From the NCBI RefSeq assembly GCF_004403065.1, contig NZ_SOHA01000040.1:49297-113296 (forward strand): DNA of 64,000 nt, given 5' to 3'. The stretch is from Cryobacterium cryoconiti. GTDB taxonomy: Bacteria; Actinomycetota; Actinomycetes; Actinomycetales; Microbacteriaceae. Every line of letters begins with the position of its first letter. Within the stretch, counting starts at the first letter, position 1. The notes under the pieces were generated by a model. The model ran no database searches and was not told the origin of the DNA. It worked only from the letters and a program-made list of their open reading frames with translations. This document shows, piece after piece, positions 7,742-16,936 of this stretch. The position numbers and the translations under genes were made by a program.

Positions 7742-8895
7742 TTCTTCGAAGTGCAATCGCGGTGTGCGGTCTAACCATCTTGGGCATGCTCACTGCAAGC
7801 ATCGCGATCGCCAAAAACATAGTTGGCACGGAAACCCCAAGGCGGGAATCGATGCGGATTGCAGCGGTCGGAACAGACGAGCCAATCCCTGTCGTGACCC
7901 TTCCGCTGAGCGCCGCGACCAGAGCGCCTGGGGAGTATGCAATTTGGTATGACTATGGCAGGGGCTACGCGAGGGTTGGCGAGGTTGTGGCGGTTGATGA
8001 ATGTGCCTCCGTTGTCACTCGCGAAGTAATTAGCTCCGTTGGCAGCACACTGCGCGCAGGCCAGACGGCGCGCTGGAGCGGTGTCGTTCCGTCCCGACCC
8101 GAGGACCTCGAGTTGCCGTTTACCACTGTGAACATACCGACCGCGTTGGGTTCAGCCCCAGCTACGCGCTTTGACGCAACACCACACCAGTCAAAACCAT
8201 CGATGTGGGCGATTCACATTCACGGACAGGGCGCCACCCGAGCCGGTCCACTTCGGGGAATTCCAGTCACCCACAGCGCCGGCCTGACTTCTCTCGTGGT
8301 CTCCTATCGAAATGATCAGGAGGCTCCAAACTCCGACGACCGAAGATCGATGCTTGGCCAGACAGAATGGCTTGATGTAGAAGCGGCACTCGACTACGCC
8401 CGCGAGCAGGGAGCCCAAGGCTTTGTCTTAGTCGGCTGGTCGATGGGGGCAAGCATTGCGTTGCTGCTGGCTCGCTCGTCCAAGCATCGGGATCTTATTC
8501 TGGGACTTTGCCTCGTTGCCCCGGTAACGGATTGGCGTTCGACAATAATCGCGGGAGGCCGAAGTGCCCGCCTGCCTGCGGTCTTGATTCGCCTGGCGAT
8601 GCACGTCTTGGCGGACAGTTCGCTGCGGCGCACCATCCAGCTCAAGGAAACCATAGACCTGCACGCGCTGGACTGGATAAGAAATGGCTCCGACCTACGA
8701 ATTCCTACCCTCGTGCTGCACAGCGCCGGCGACAAATCCGTGCCGATCGAATTGTCGCGGAAGTTTTCGGAGGCGCACAAGGACACGGTCGAGTTGGTCG
8801 AACTCCCAGCGACGCCCCACACACTCGAATGGAACAGGGACCGAGAATTGTGGGAGAGTGCCCTCGCCCAGTGGCTGAGTCGACGTACCGATTAA
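7738..8895 (+). CDS. Membrane-anchored alpha/beta hydrolase
   Basis: 385 aa. An N-terminal hydrophobic stretch (about residues 5-26) looks like a signal anchor, so the catalytic domain is probably outside the membrane. After a domain of about 130 residues comes an alpha/beta hydrolase fold with nucleophile elbow GWSMG (S235), acid in HSAGDKS (D332) and histidine in ATPHTLEW (H361), a complete triad. The HGQG-type oxyanion loop lies near residue 162. The ATG overlaps the membrane-protein stop. The substrate (peptide, lipid or ester) is unknown. It is the last gene of the four-gene cassette. Confidence 0.75.
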   Translation: MILRSAIAVCGLTILGMLTASIAIAKNIVGTETPRRESMRIAAVGTDEPIPVVTLPLSAATRAPGEYAIWYDYGRGYARVGEVVAVDECASVVTREVISSVGSTLRAGQTARWSGVVPSRPEDLELPFTTVNIPTALGSAPATRFDATPHQSKPSMWAIHIHGQGATRAGPLRGIPVTHSAGLTSLVVSYRNDQEAPNSDDRRSMLGQTEWLDVEAALDYAREQGAQGFVLVGWSMGASIALLLARSSKHRDLILGLCLVAPVTDWRSTIIAGGRSARLPAVLIRLAMHVLADSSLRRTIQLKETIDLHALDWIRNGSDLRIPTLVLHSAGDKSVPIELSRKFSEAHKDTVELVELPATPHTLEWNRDRELWESALAQWLSRRTD

Positions 8896-8913
8896 CCCCG
8901 ATACAGCTATGAC

Positions 8914-9201
8914 CTACTTTGAGCTTTCACCGAGGAGATAGCGCATCCACGCCTGCCCGAGGGCTTCGACTCGTGCTCTCCGGATCGAATAGCGGACCCC
9001 GCGACCCTGACGCTGACCCGGCGGAAGATCAGCGGCGATCACGCCGTACTCTTCCAGCGCGCGCAAGTGCCGATGTAGCGTGCTGTCCCGAATTCCAACC
9101 TGCTCGCGTAGATCTCCATAAGTCATCTGGTCGGAGACAGCAAGCACTCGAATGATGTCGTTGCGTGCACGGTTGCCGAATATTTGCTCAATCGCCTTCA
9201 T
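8914..9201 (-). CDS. Winged-helix transcriptional regulator (ArsR-like)
   Basis: 95 aa from the ATG at 9201; in-frame TTG at 9264 would add 21 residues. FGNRARNDIIRVLAVSDQMTYGDLREQVGIRDSTLHRH followed by a wing fits an ArsR-type fold. It converges on the hydrolase gene with only 18 bp between stops. The overall plan and the closing YLLG resemble the regulator at 5372-5635, so the four-gene cassette is bracketed by two related regulators. No metal-binding cysteines are present. Confidence 0.7.
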   Translation of the reverse strand: MKAIEQIFGNRARNDIIRVLAVSDQMTYGDLREQVGIRDSTLHRHLRALEEYGVIAADLPPGQRQGRGVRYSIRRARVEALGQAWMRYLLGESSK

Positions 9202-9334
9202 GTCAGTGTTCCACTCAGGAGCTGACGGTTGCTTGGCGGGATCCACCCGTCCATTCTGGCGCAAGGCGGAGCCGCATTCGTTCGCCCCTCACAGGCTAGC
9301 CGATCACGAATACGAAGCTCTCAAAAATTGGCAG

Positions 9335-9351
9335 TATACTTTCTGTCTATG
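9335..9351 (+). promoter_or_regulatory. Possible -10 element placed for a leaderless start
   Basis: TATACT at 9335-9340 is 8 bp before the ATG at 9349, so a transcript from it would begin at or next to the start codon, as in leaderless actinobacterial mRNAs. No good -35 is seen 17 bp upstream. It may drive the conjugation operon. Confidence 0.35.
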
Positions 9352-9990
9352 GAAGCATTAGTGGACGGCGCCGTAGGCTTCTCGATTAGCGCGTTTTTCA
9401 GTTGGCCTGAATCAGGAGGCACTCTACGCGTCTCGCGGGAGGCAACGTGCCCAGGATCTAAAGTACCCCTGAACGGGTTACAGAATCTCGCAGGCCTGGA
9501 TCGCAGGGCAGAATCAGTCGGCGGTGACGGGGGAGTATCCGTTAGCCGCACGGCACCCGCTGCCACTTACCGAGCGGCCAGTCCAAGGACTATCGCTGCA
9601 GTCGGTGACGAAGGAATCTACGGGTTCCGGATCGTGATCACCCGCCCTCGCGCCGTCCAAGCCTCCACGCTTACCTTGCTGTGCACCGCTACGGTCTCGC
9701 CCGGCGAACCCGGCGATCCCCTCCAGCCGGGCACCGTGATCTCCTCGCAACGCCTCCGGTGCGGTCGACGGAGCTGCCACCTTCAATTCGATACTCGGGT
9801 GGAACGAATTAATCTCGCCCATTCTGCAAGCCCGTGGAAAGACCTCCTGTTCGCACCATTCGAAAGGCGTCACTTGCAGCACACGACCTGGACCGTCCAC
9901 ATCGCTGTCGATGTCCCTGACATCGCCCTTGGCGGGAACGCAACATTCATTTCAGGGCCTAATGGCAGAGGACACACCACCCATGAGTGA
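9349..9990 (+). CDS. Hypothetical protein at the head of the transfer operon
   Basis: 213 aa from the ATG at 9349. No family is recognised. Its last codons overlap the next start as ATGAGTGA, a usual sign of translational coupling, and a TATACT -10 sits just before the ATG. The C-terminal half looks beta-rich (for example TWTVHIAVDVPDIALGG). Codon use is less GC-biased than in the following genes, so it may be young, foreign or not real. If false, this is a 700-bp leader region. Confidence 0.4.
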   Translation: MEALVDGAVGFSISAFFSWPESGGTLRVSREATCPGSKVPLNGLQNLAGLDRRAESVGGDGGVSVSRTAPAATYRAASPRTIAAVGDEGIYGFRIVITRPRAVQASTLTLLCTATVSPGEPGDPLQPGTVISSQRLRCGRRSCHLQFDTRVERINLAHSASPWKDLLFAPFERRHLQHTTWTVHIAVDVPDIALGGNATFISGPNGRGHTTHE

Positions 9991-11209
9991 CACAGGTTGC
10001 AGCGCACCCAACGACGTCTTCGGAGCGGCAGACCGCGCCGGAGATTACATCGAGGAAGACGCCGCTCTCATCGCCCCGATACAGCCTCGGCTCCGTTCCA
10101 AAACCACGGGCAACACCACCGAAGGACCCGCCCAGATTGCACTGCCCCTACCGGCCGACGCGCTAAAGACCTCGCCGGGCTCGGGCGCATCGGCATCAAC
10201 GATGGCCATCGCCAGTGATCTGGCCAGTACGTCTGTGCTGTTCACCAGTCCCACTGGCCTAGCTATCGCGTCGCACTCGACAACTCTGGGCAAGGCCACT
10301 GCCGGGTTTCGCGGTGCTTTGGCCCGCTTGGGACTGCCCGTTGGGCCAGGTGCCGCCGAGCTGGGGGATCGGCGCTGTCAGGAACTGCGGACTACGCACG
10401 AGACGACAGTGCGGCAGGCGACTTGGACGCGTGCGGTCTCGGTCCTGGTGAACAACCCCAAGGGCGGCACGGGCAAGACTCCCACCGCCCTGCTCCTCGG
10501 GGGAGTGCTGGCCGCGATCCGCGGCGGATCGGTCGCGATCCTCGAAGTCTCCGACGACCCCGGCGCCCTGAACTTCCGCGCCGAGGGCAGCCCCCTCCTC
10601 GGCCTCGGCGAACTCGTCTGCGACGTCGACCAGGTCGCCACCGCGGGATGCCTCGCCGGATACACGGCCCCGCAAACATCGTTCGCCTCGGTGATCGGAT
10701 CCACCGGTCGCCGGGACCGGCTCACTGGCGAATCGGTCGTCGCCGTGTCCAACGTCATCGACGACTTCTACTCCATCCGTGTCATGGATTCGGGCAACGT
10801 TCCCACCTCCTCCGCGTTCCGCGGCGCCGTGTCCGTCTCCGACGTCCTGGTGATCCCCGTGATGAACGCTGGCGACTCCGTCCTCGAAGCCATCCAGCTC
10901 CTCGAGGAGTTGCGGGCAGAGGGCGGGCCTTCCGCGGAGCTTGCGAATCGGGCCATCGCCATCCGCCTCACCGACGGCCGCCCCGAGAACGACGCCGTCC
11001 GAGAAGAGGTCGAGCGGCTCCTGAGCCAGGCCGGCGTGTCTGCCCTGCACGAGATTCCTTACGACTCCCACATTGCCGAACGCGGACAACTGACCCTCAG
11101 CCGCCTCAATCCTGCAACCCGGGACGCGTTCGTGGCAGCCGCCGCCAGCGTGGTCCGGTCCCTGCAAACCGCGGTCTCCGCCGCATCCACACAGAACCGG
11201 AAGGCCTAA
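9983..11209 (+). CDS. ParA/MinD-like ATPase of the transfer operon
   Basis: 408 aa from the ATG at 9983; starts at 9962 or 9911 would lengthen it. After a low-complexity N-terminus of about 150 residues comes NPKGGTGKT (about residues 158-166), the deviant Walker A of the ParA/MinD family, then RVMDSGNV as Walker B-like segment and SDVLVIP. Such ATPases stand at the head of actinobacterial T4SS clusters and may place the apparatus or the DNA at the membrane. It is followed 5 bp later by the pilin-like gene. A role in plasmid partition is possible, but no ParB-like partner is seen. Confidence 0.7.
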   Translation: MSDTGCSAPNDVFGAADRAGDYIEEDAALIAPIQPRLRSKTTGNTTEGPAQIALPLPADALKTSPGSGASASTMAIASDLASTSVLFTSPTGLAIASHSTTLGKATAGFRGALARLGLPVGPGAAELGDRRCQELRTTHETTVRQATWTRAVSVLVNNPKGGTGKTPTALLLGGVLAAIRGGSVAILEVSDDPGALNFRAEGSPLLGLGELVCDVDQVATAGCLAGYTAPQTSFASVIGSTGRRDRLTGESVVAVSNVIDDFYSIRVMDSGNVPTSSAFRGAVSVSDVLVIPVMNAGDSVLEAIQLLEELRAEGGPSAELANRAIAIRLTDGRPENDAVREEVERLLSQAGVSALHEIPYDSHIAERGQLTLSRLNPATRDAFVAAAASVVRSLQTAVSAASTQNRKA

Positions 11210-11214
11210 CCCCC

Positions 11215-11529
11215 ATGCACGACCTCCTGCTCCACGCGGCGATCGAGAACCCCCTCGACGGGATCCTGCCCGACTTCTCTTTCGGCGGCGCCGAATTCAC
11301 CGCTCTCTGGCAAAAACTCATCGCCGCTCTCTGGGCGATCGGCATCCTCGTGTCTATCGGATTCCTGATCTTCGGAATCGTCGCCATGGCCGGAGCTTCC
11401 GGAGACACCAATCCCAACCCCCAAGCCCACGCCCAAGGACGCCGGAAAGCCGTCTGGGCCGGCATCTCCCTCGCCGCCCTCGCCGGCCTCGCCATCATCG
11501 TCGGCGCCGTCCTCTCCTTCGCCGGCTAA
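11215..11529 (+). CDS. Small two-segment membrane protein, VirB2/TrbC-like
   Basis: 104 aa from the ATG at 11215. Two hydrophobic segments (about residues 33-60 and 79-103) are joined by a short polar loop GASGDTNPNPQAHAQGRRKA. Size, topology and place between the ATPase and the VirB8-like gene fit the pilin-like VirB2/TrbC subunit of T4SS, which lines the channel or pilus. Sequence alone does not prove it. Confidence 0.65.
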   Translation: MHDLLLHAAIENPLDGILPDFSFGGAEFTALWQKLIAALWAIGILVSIGFLIFGIVAMAGASGDTNPNPQAHAQGRRKAVWAGISLAALAGLAIIVGAVLSFAG

Positions 11530-11565
11530 CCCACACCATCAACGCGCAAACCAAGGAGTCCCACC

Positions 11566-12291
11566 ATGCGAATGGTCACAGCATCCGGCCGTAGCCGCTG
11601 GCCCATCGTCATCGGGGCCGCAGCCCTCGTCGTCGCCATTAGTGGAGGCATCGCCTACACCGCCACCCGCCCCACCCCAACACCGACCGCCGCACCGAGC
11701 ACCGCAACGGCCACCCCCACACCGACCCCAACGGGCAGCGCGGGCGCCGGGGGGATCGGGGACGACGTCGCACCCACCGGCTGCCTCGGCGGACAAGACC
11801 GCAACGTCAACATGGTCCTGGCCGCCCAGGCAGACGCCAAACACACCAGTTACGGAGCAGTGGAGGTCGCCACCACGTTCTATCGGTGGCTGTGGCAATC
11901 CCCGAACCCAGCAGCAAATTCAGCTGACGCAAACACAGTGAGTGCAGCGATCATGTCGTCCACGGCCAATGAGGCATTTCGCGACCTCGCCGCCGGCTAC
12001 TCGGCGATGGCCAACACCGACATAACCTCCGGGCAGGTCCCAGCGAACACTCCTTTCCACTTGTCCACCACGAACGGCCTGTGGTTGATCTCGGAGGGAT
12101 CCACTGCTGACGAAGTCGAAGTGAACATCGCGGCAGGGTACGTGGTCAACGGCGAACTCAGCCCGACCAAGACGGCGGTCATCTCCCAGACGTTGGTCTG
12201 GGAGGACAACGCGTGGCACATCCAGAGCGCCGGCACTCCCGATCAAGCGAAGCTCGCAGCGGGCGGTACGCGTTACACCGGCGGCTGCTGA
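11566..12291 (+). CDS. Membrane-anchored T4SS protein, probably VirB8/TcpC-like
   Basis: 241 aa. One N-terminal membrane segment (about residues 12-30), a Pro/Thr/Ala-rich linker of about 30 residues, then a soluble domain. The spacing of VEVATTFYRWLWQSPNP and the later WEDNAWHIQSAG is like NTF2-fold VirB8/TcpC domains, which link the channel in the membrane to its core. Start ATG follows AAGGAG. The stop overlaps the next start (TGATG). Confidence 0.6.
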   Translation: MRMVTASGRSRWPIVIGAAALVVAISGGIAYTATRPTPTPTAAPSTATATPTPTPTGSAGAGGIGDDVAPTGCLGGQDRNVNMVLAAQADAKHTSYGAVEVATTFYRWLWQSPNPAANSADANTVSAAIMSSTANEAFRDLAAGYSAMANTDITSGQVPANTPFHLSTTNGLWLISEGSTADEVEVNIAAGYVVNGELSPTKTAVISQTLVWEDNAWHIQSAGTPDQAKLAAGGTRYTGGC

Positions 12292-13694
12292 TGGCCGCAG
12301 ATTGCGACAGCAACTTCTTCGTGTGCGGCGTGAAAGACGTCGCCGGTGGAGTCTCGGGTGCTGTCGGCGGTGTCAACAACGCCGTGAACACGGTCGCGGG
12401 TGTGGCGGACTTCTGGTCGGACCCGGCCGGGAACTCCTTCAAGTTGCTGCAGGGTGCAGCCAAGGGCCTCTCCGATACGGTGCTGCCGGCGCTCACGCAG
12501 GCGACGCTTCCGGACCTGACCGCGGATTGGTTCATTCAGGCATACCAGGTGTCGTTTGCCCTAGCGATCTTCGTGTTCGTGGCCCTGTTGATCCCGCAGA
12601 TCGTACGCACCGCACGCGGCCACCAGTCCGGCCGGGAGCTGGGGGAGTCCCTCACCCTCTACGGGCCCGCGTTCATCCTTGGGGCCATGTTCGGTCCCGC
12701 ACTCGGCGCGTTCCTGGTGAAGTTCTTCGGCGCCCTGTCTGACTCCTTGATCGCGTGGGGCGTCACCAGCAACTCCGAAACCATCGTGGCCAAGTTCTCC
12801 ACGATGCTCTCCGAGCAAGACGGGTCCGGACTTGCCGGCGGCGCTGTCCTTGGCGTGATTCTGATGTTCTTCATGATCCTGGGCCTGCTCGTCGTGCTCC
12901 TGATGCTGATCGTTCAACTCATCACCCTGTACTTCTCCGGCGTCCTGTTCCCGCTGGGGTTCGTGTGGATCGTGGACCCGCAGAAACGGAAGTTCGGGTC
13001 GAAGATCGCGTACCTCTGGTTCGGGGTCCTGGCGTCCCACCCGCTGCTGTTCTTCCTGCTCGCGATCGCGTACAGCATGATGAGCGCCCAGGTCGATGCG
13101 TTCTCCGACACCCCCAGCCTCGCCAAAACGGTGACCCTGGTCGTGTCGATCCTGGCTTTGTTCATGGCCGGCCTTGCCCCGGTCGCCCTGACGAAGTTCG
13201 CCCCCGTCATCCCCACCGGTGGCGGCGGCGCCGCACCCGCGGGACCGAACATCGGATCCCAGTCCATGCAGCAAGCCGACGCCAAATACAGCGACAACGG
13301 CCCCGAAAGCTCCGGCGGCGGAAGCTCACCGTCCACGGGCAGCTCAAGCAGAAGCAGCATCAGTTCCGGCGGCGCGTCGGCGGCCGGTGAGGGTGAGGCG
13401 GCGACGTCGTCGATCTCTGAGGCCGCGTCCATGGGCACCACTGGCGGGGCCACCGCCGGTGCCGGCGCCGCTGCAGCAGGCGGCGGCGCGGCCGCTGCGG
13501 AGAGCGGCATGGCCGCCGCCGGTGTGGCCGAGTCCGCGACCGGTGCGGGGGCCGCGATCGGGATTCCCACGATGATTGCCGCCGGTGCGATGGCCGGGTT
13601 TGAGGCGACGAAGAAGGTCACCGATTCGGTGACCGACGCGGCCGTTGCCCCGGTTGAGGACCACGAGGACCATTATGGAAAGGACTCCGTCTAG
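12291..13694 (+). CDS. Polytopic T4SS protein, VirB6/TrbL-like
   Basis: 467 aa from the ATG at 12291, overlapping the previous stop. After a soluble N-terminus of about 85 residues it has about six membrane segments up to residue 310. The tail is rich in Gly, Ser and Ala. This is the layout of VirB6/TrbL proteins, the inner-membrane part of the T4SS channel. An in-frame start at 12213 lies inside the previous gene and is not preferred. The stop TAG overlaps the next GTG. Confidence 0.7.
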   Translation: MAADCDSNFFVCGVKDVAGGVSGAVGGVNNAVNTVAGVADFWSDPAGNSFKLLQGAAKGLSDTVLPALTQATLPDLTADWFIQAYQVSFALAIFVFVALLIPQIVRTARGHQSGRELGESLTLYGPAFILGAMFGPALGAFLVKFFGALSDSLIAWGVTSNSETIVAKFSTMLSEQDGSGLAGGAVLGVILMFFMILGLLVVLLMLIVQLITLYFSGVLFPLGFVWIVDPQKRKFGSKIAYLWFGVLASHPLLFFLLAIAYSMMSAQVDAFSDTPSLAKTVTLVVSILALFMAGLAPVALTKFAPVIPTGGGGAAPAGPNIGSQSMQQADAKYSDNGPESSGGGSSPSTGSSSRSSISSGGASAAGEGEAATSSISEAASMGTTGGATAGAGAAAAGGGAAAAESGMAAAGVAESATGAGAAIGIPTMIAAGAMAGFEATKKVTDSVTDAAVAPVEDHEDHYGKDSV

Positions 13695-15397
13695 TGAGTG
13701 ATACCCCGGAGTCCCACATCCGTTACCTCGGCGGCGAGTCCGGCCACCGCGGCTTCTTCGGCGGCACCGCCTCCAAAACCCGGATGATCCTCCTCACCGT
13801 GTTCATCGCCGGCGGCATGGCCGGCATGGTCTCAGGGCTCGGCCTCCCCGCCCTGATCGTCGCCGTCGCCGGTGTCGGCATCACGATGCTGACCACCGCC
13901 CGCACCCACCGCGGCACCGTCCTCGAGCGTCGCCGGAAGCGCGCCCGCGCCCGGGCCAGGAAGCGCCTCGGCACAGACGAGTTCGTGCCGTACGAGGTCG
14001 GCGCGTGGGACCAACTCCAAGAAGCCATCCTCCGCGGCACCAAAACCGAGAAGCAGGTTGCGGAGCGGGCAGCGGTGAAGATGCGGGCGAACCCGGACGG
14101 CGCCGACGGCATGGGCTGGCTCCAATACGCCTCCAACATGCCCGGCATCGCCTGGCACGCCCCGATCGGTGAGCAACCATACCTGTCCGTCGCATTCTCC
14201 GTGTCCGGGCAGCTGCGCGGCATGGAAACCGCCGCCGCCCTCACCCGGGCAGCGAACGCGTGGGGCAAGTTCCTCGCCCGCCGCGCCGCACCCTCCTCGC
14301 TGATCCGAAACGTGCAAACCCTCACCCGGGTTCTGCCGCCGGACTCGGCCCGGCAGCAACTGTGGGTGAAAACCCGCCTGGAACCCGTGCAGGAGAACTG
14401 GACGACGGAGCAGCGGGAGTCGTTTGAGGCGCAGAAGCTCTCCTACGACGAAGTGATCCGGAAGTCCAGTGCCAACGCGATGGTGCAGCGCCACTACGTG
14501 GTCGTGTCTTGGCCCCTCACCCAGCAATTCACCGACGCCGCCGCAAAATACGGGCCGGGACGCGACGCGTGGCGGGCGTTGATGGCCGGGCAGATTCAGG
14601 CCACCAAACTGGGGTTGAATGAGGCCCGGATGGGTGACGTGCAGGTCCTGACTGCGAAGCAGACCACGGCGCTAATGTTGCACCAGCAGAACCCGCACCT
14701 GCCCATCGACCTCACTCGGAACGTTGACCCGCTCCTATCCGGGATCGCGTCCCGGGACGAGTTCTCCGCGCACATCGTCGATGGCGTCGACCCCACCTCC
14801 CTCGTCATGGGCGAGGACGGGCCGGTGATGCCGCCGGTGACGTGGTGGCACCGCACCGCGGCCATCCACGGTGAGAACCTCGCCGTCGCCGGCCGCAGCC
14901 CCCTCTGGTCCCTCGACCTCCTCATCGGCCGCGAACTGACCTTCGTCCGGTCGGTGTCCTTCCACCTGCACCTGGTCCCGGCGGGGCAGGCGAAAGCGAA
15001 AGCGCGCGCCGACGTCGTCCGCGACCTCGCCGGGGTCCTCGCCGACCAGCAGAAGGGCCGCCTCATCTCCGACGACAGCACCACCCGCATGTCCGCCGCG
15101 CAGCGCCGCTCCGCGGACCTCGCCGCCGGATCCCACCACCACGGCGTCGACTGGATCGGCTTCGTCACCATCTCCGCCCCCACCCGGGCAGACCTCGGCC
15201 ACGCCTCCCGGCAGCTCGAGGAAGCCTGCGCGACCGGCCTCGGCATCGAACACCTCGACTGGCAAGACTCCTTCCAATCCGCCGCCTCCGGCACCACCTG
15301 GCCCCTCGGCCGGGGCCTTCGCCCAGCAGGCGCAACCCTGGCAACCCGGGCCATCAACCGCCTCGCCGGCCGCACCGACAAGGAAGCCATCTCATGA
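13694..15397 (+). CDS. SCO6880-like conjugation protein
   Basis: 567 aa from a GTG at 13694 that overlaps the previous stop (TAGTG). Two close membrane segments (about residues 30-70) are followed by a basic stretch RRRKRARARARKR and a long soluble domain. In actinobacterial conjugative plasmids this SCO6880-type protein precedes the VirB4-like ATPase and seems to supply the PrgI-like membrane part and the N-terminal domain of VirB4 as a separate chain. The next gene overlaps it by 4 bp, in line with a two-chain VirB4. Confidence 0.7.
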   Translation: MSDTPESHIRYLGGESGHRGFFGGTASKTRMILLTVFIAGGMAGMVSGLGLPALIVAVAGVGITMLTTARTHRGTVLERRRKRARARARKRLGTDEFVPYEVGAWDQLQEAILRGTKTEKQVAERAAVKMRANPDGADGMGWLQYASNMPGIAWHAPIGEQPYLSVAFSVSGQLRGMETAAALTRAANAWGKFLARRAAPSSLIRNVQTLTRVLPPDSARQQLWVKTRLEPVQENWTTEQRESFEAQKLSYDEVIRKSSANAMVQRHYVVVSWPLTQQFTDAAAKYGPGRDAWRALMAGQIQATKLGLNEARMGDVQVLTAKQTTALMLHQQNPHLPIDLTRNVDPLLSGIASRDEFSAHIVDGVDPTSLVMGEDGPVMPPVTWWHRTAAIHGENLAVAGRSPLWSLDLLIGRELTFVRSVSFHLHLVPAGQAKAKARADVVRDLAGVLADQQKGRLISDDSTTRMSAAQRRSADLAAGSHHHGVDWIGFVTISAPTRADLGHASRQLEEACATGLGIEHLDWQDSFQSAASGTTWPLGRGLRPAGATLATRAINRLAGRTDKEAIS

Positions 15398-16932
15398 CCC
15401 ACCCCACCACCCCCGCGGCCGGCACCACGCACGGCAAACGCACCGCCACGAAGAAGCCCTGGTACGGCACAGTCCCCGGACTGAAAATCTTCGTCACCCC
15501 GGTGGCGACGTCGCCCGTGCTCACGGGCGAGGAGGATGCCGCCGGGTCTGCCGCTGCGGTTTCTGACGCACCCGTGTCGTCGCGGCGGCCGGTGGATGTG
15601 CCGCCGTTTGAGCGGCCCGGGTCCGTTTTGCGGGCGTCTTCGGGGGCGGCGGCGCGCGGTTGGTATGCGCCCCGCCTGGCCGGGGCCCCGTCCACGACCA
15701 GGCAGGCCGAGATCCTGAACACGGGCATCATTGGTGCGCCGACCGGGATTGACGGGGTCGTCAACGGCACCGACACGCTCTCGTCGACGATGATCAGTCA
15801 CGACGCCCCCACCGCGTACAACGCGACCCCCAGGAAACTGACCTCACCCAACGTCCTCATCATCGGCACCGTCGGGTCCGGGAAGTCCTCGTTCACCAAA
15901 ACTGTGATGGTGATGCGGCCCCTGCTGCTGAAGAACCACCGGGCGGTGGTGTTTGACAAGAAGGACGAGGGCGGCGAAGGCGAATACGCTGGCGTCACCC
16001 GCCGCATGGGCACCGAGCCCCTCCGCTTCGACCCCGACGGGTCCGGCACCCGCTTCAACCTGATGGACCCCCTCATCGCCCGAGGCACCGGCCTGCAAGG
16101 CCAGATGCTGCTGATCAACGCTGTCGCCCGCATCGCCCGGGGCGACACCCCCGCGACGGAGTGGGAAGAGAAAGCCACCCGGTACGCCCTGCAGTTGCTG
16201 TTTGAGAAGTTCCAGGACACCCGCCGGGCCGCGACCACCACGGACCTGATGCCGTTCCTCGGGTTGGTGCCCGTGGATCAGGGGTTGTCGGGGGAGGCGT
16301 CGGAGCGGTTCCACCAGGCGGGCCTGTCGATCCGGTTCGGCCTGCAGAACCTCCTCGAAACCTACGCCGGCGTCTTCGACGGAGAAACCAGCCAACAAGT
16401 CGACCTCTCCCACAAGCTCACCACGTTCGACATTTCCCAGCTCCCCGACTCCGGGCCCGCGATCCCCACGGTGATGGCGATCGGGAACATGTGGCTGATG
16501 GGTCGGCTGCGTGAAGAGCGCGGGTTCGTGACGAACGTGATCTACGAAGAGGGCTGGCACATGATCGGCGGACCCTCCGCCCAACTGGTGAAATCCAACC
16601 AGAAACTCTCCCGCTCCCTCGGCATCTCCAACGTCTTCGTCATGCACAAAGGCACCGACATCCCCCCAGACAGCCCCGGCTACACCGTCGTCCAAGAAGC
16701 GCAAACCGTGTACGCCTTCCGCCAAGACCGCCCCGAAGACGCTAGGTGGGCGCAAGAAACCTTCAACTTCGCCCCCGACACCGCCGCCACCCTCATGGGC
16801 TTGAACCCAGGGCACTGCGTGTTCAAATACGGGTCCAACCCGGAAACCCACATCCGCCACATCCGCTCGGACTGGGAAGTGGAAGTCACCAACACCGACT
16901 CCGCCATGGCCGCCGGCAACGCCACCACCTAA
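15394..16932 (+). CDS. VirB4/TraC-like T4SS ATPase
   Basis: 512 aa. Walker A GTVGSGKS at residues 158-165, a DKKDEGGEGEY segment after it, and a Walker B-like VTNVIYEEGWHMIG near residue 380 mark the HerA/VirB4 ATPase family, which powers the T4SS. The N-terminal 150 residues are disordered-looking and lack the usual VirB4 N-domain, which the previous gene probably provides. ATG overlaps that gene by 4 bp. Confidence 0.8.
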   Translation: MTHPTTPAAGTTHGKRTATKKPWYGTVPGLKIFVTPVATSPVLTGEEDAAGSAAAVSDAPVSSRRPVDVPPFERPGSVLRASSGAAARGWYAPRLAGAPSTTRQAEILNTGIIGAPTGIDGVVNGTDTLSSTMISHDAPTAYNATPRKLTSPNVLIIGTVGSGKSSFTKTVMVMRPLLLKNHRAVVFDKKDEGGEGEYAGVTRRMGTEPLRFDPDGSGTRFNLMDPLIARGTGLQGQMLLINAVARIARGDTPATEWEEKATRYALQLLFEKFQDTRRAATTTDLMPFLGLVPVDQGLSGEASERFHQAGLSIRFGLQNLLETYAGVFDGETSQQVDLSHKLTTFDISQLPDSGPAIPTVMAIGNMWLMGRLREERGFVTNVIYEEGWHMIGGPSAQLVKSNQKLSRSLGISNVFVMHKGTDIPPDSPGYTVVQEAQTVYAFRQDRPEDARWAQETFNFAPDTAATLMGLNPGHCVFKYGSNPETHIRHIRSDWEVEVTNTDSAMAAGNATT

Positions 16933-16936
16933 CCCC

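Noticed and set aside
9514..9900. 128-codon minus-strand frame upstream of the ParA-like gene
   Set aside because: No start signal or family; the plus-strand frame with start-stop coupling is the better candidate, and even that is uncertain.
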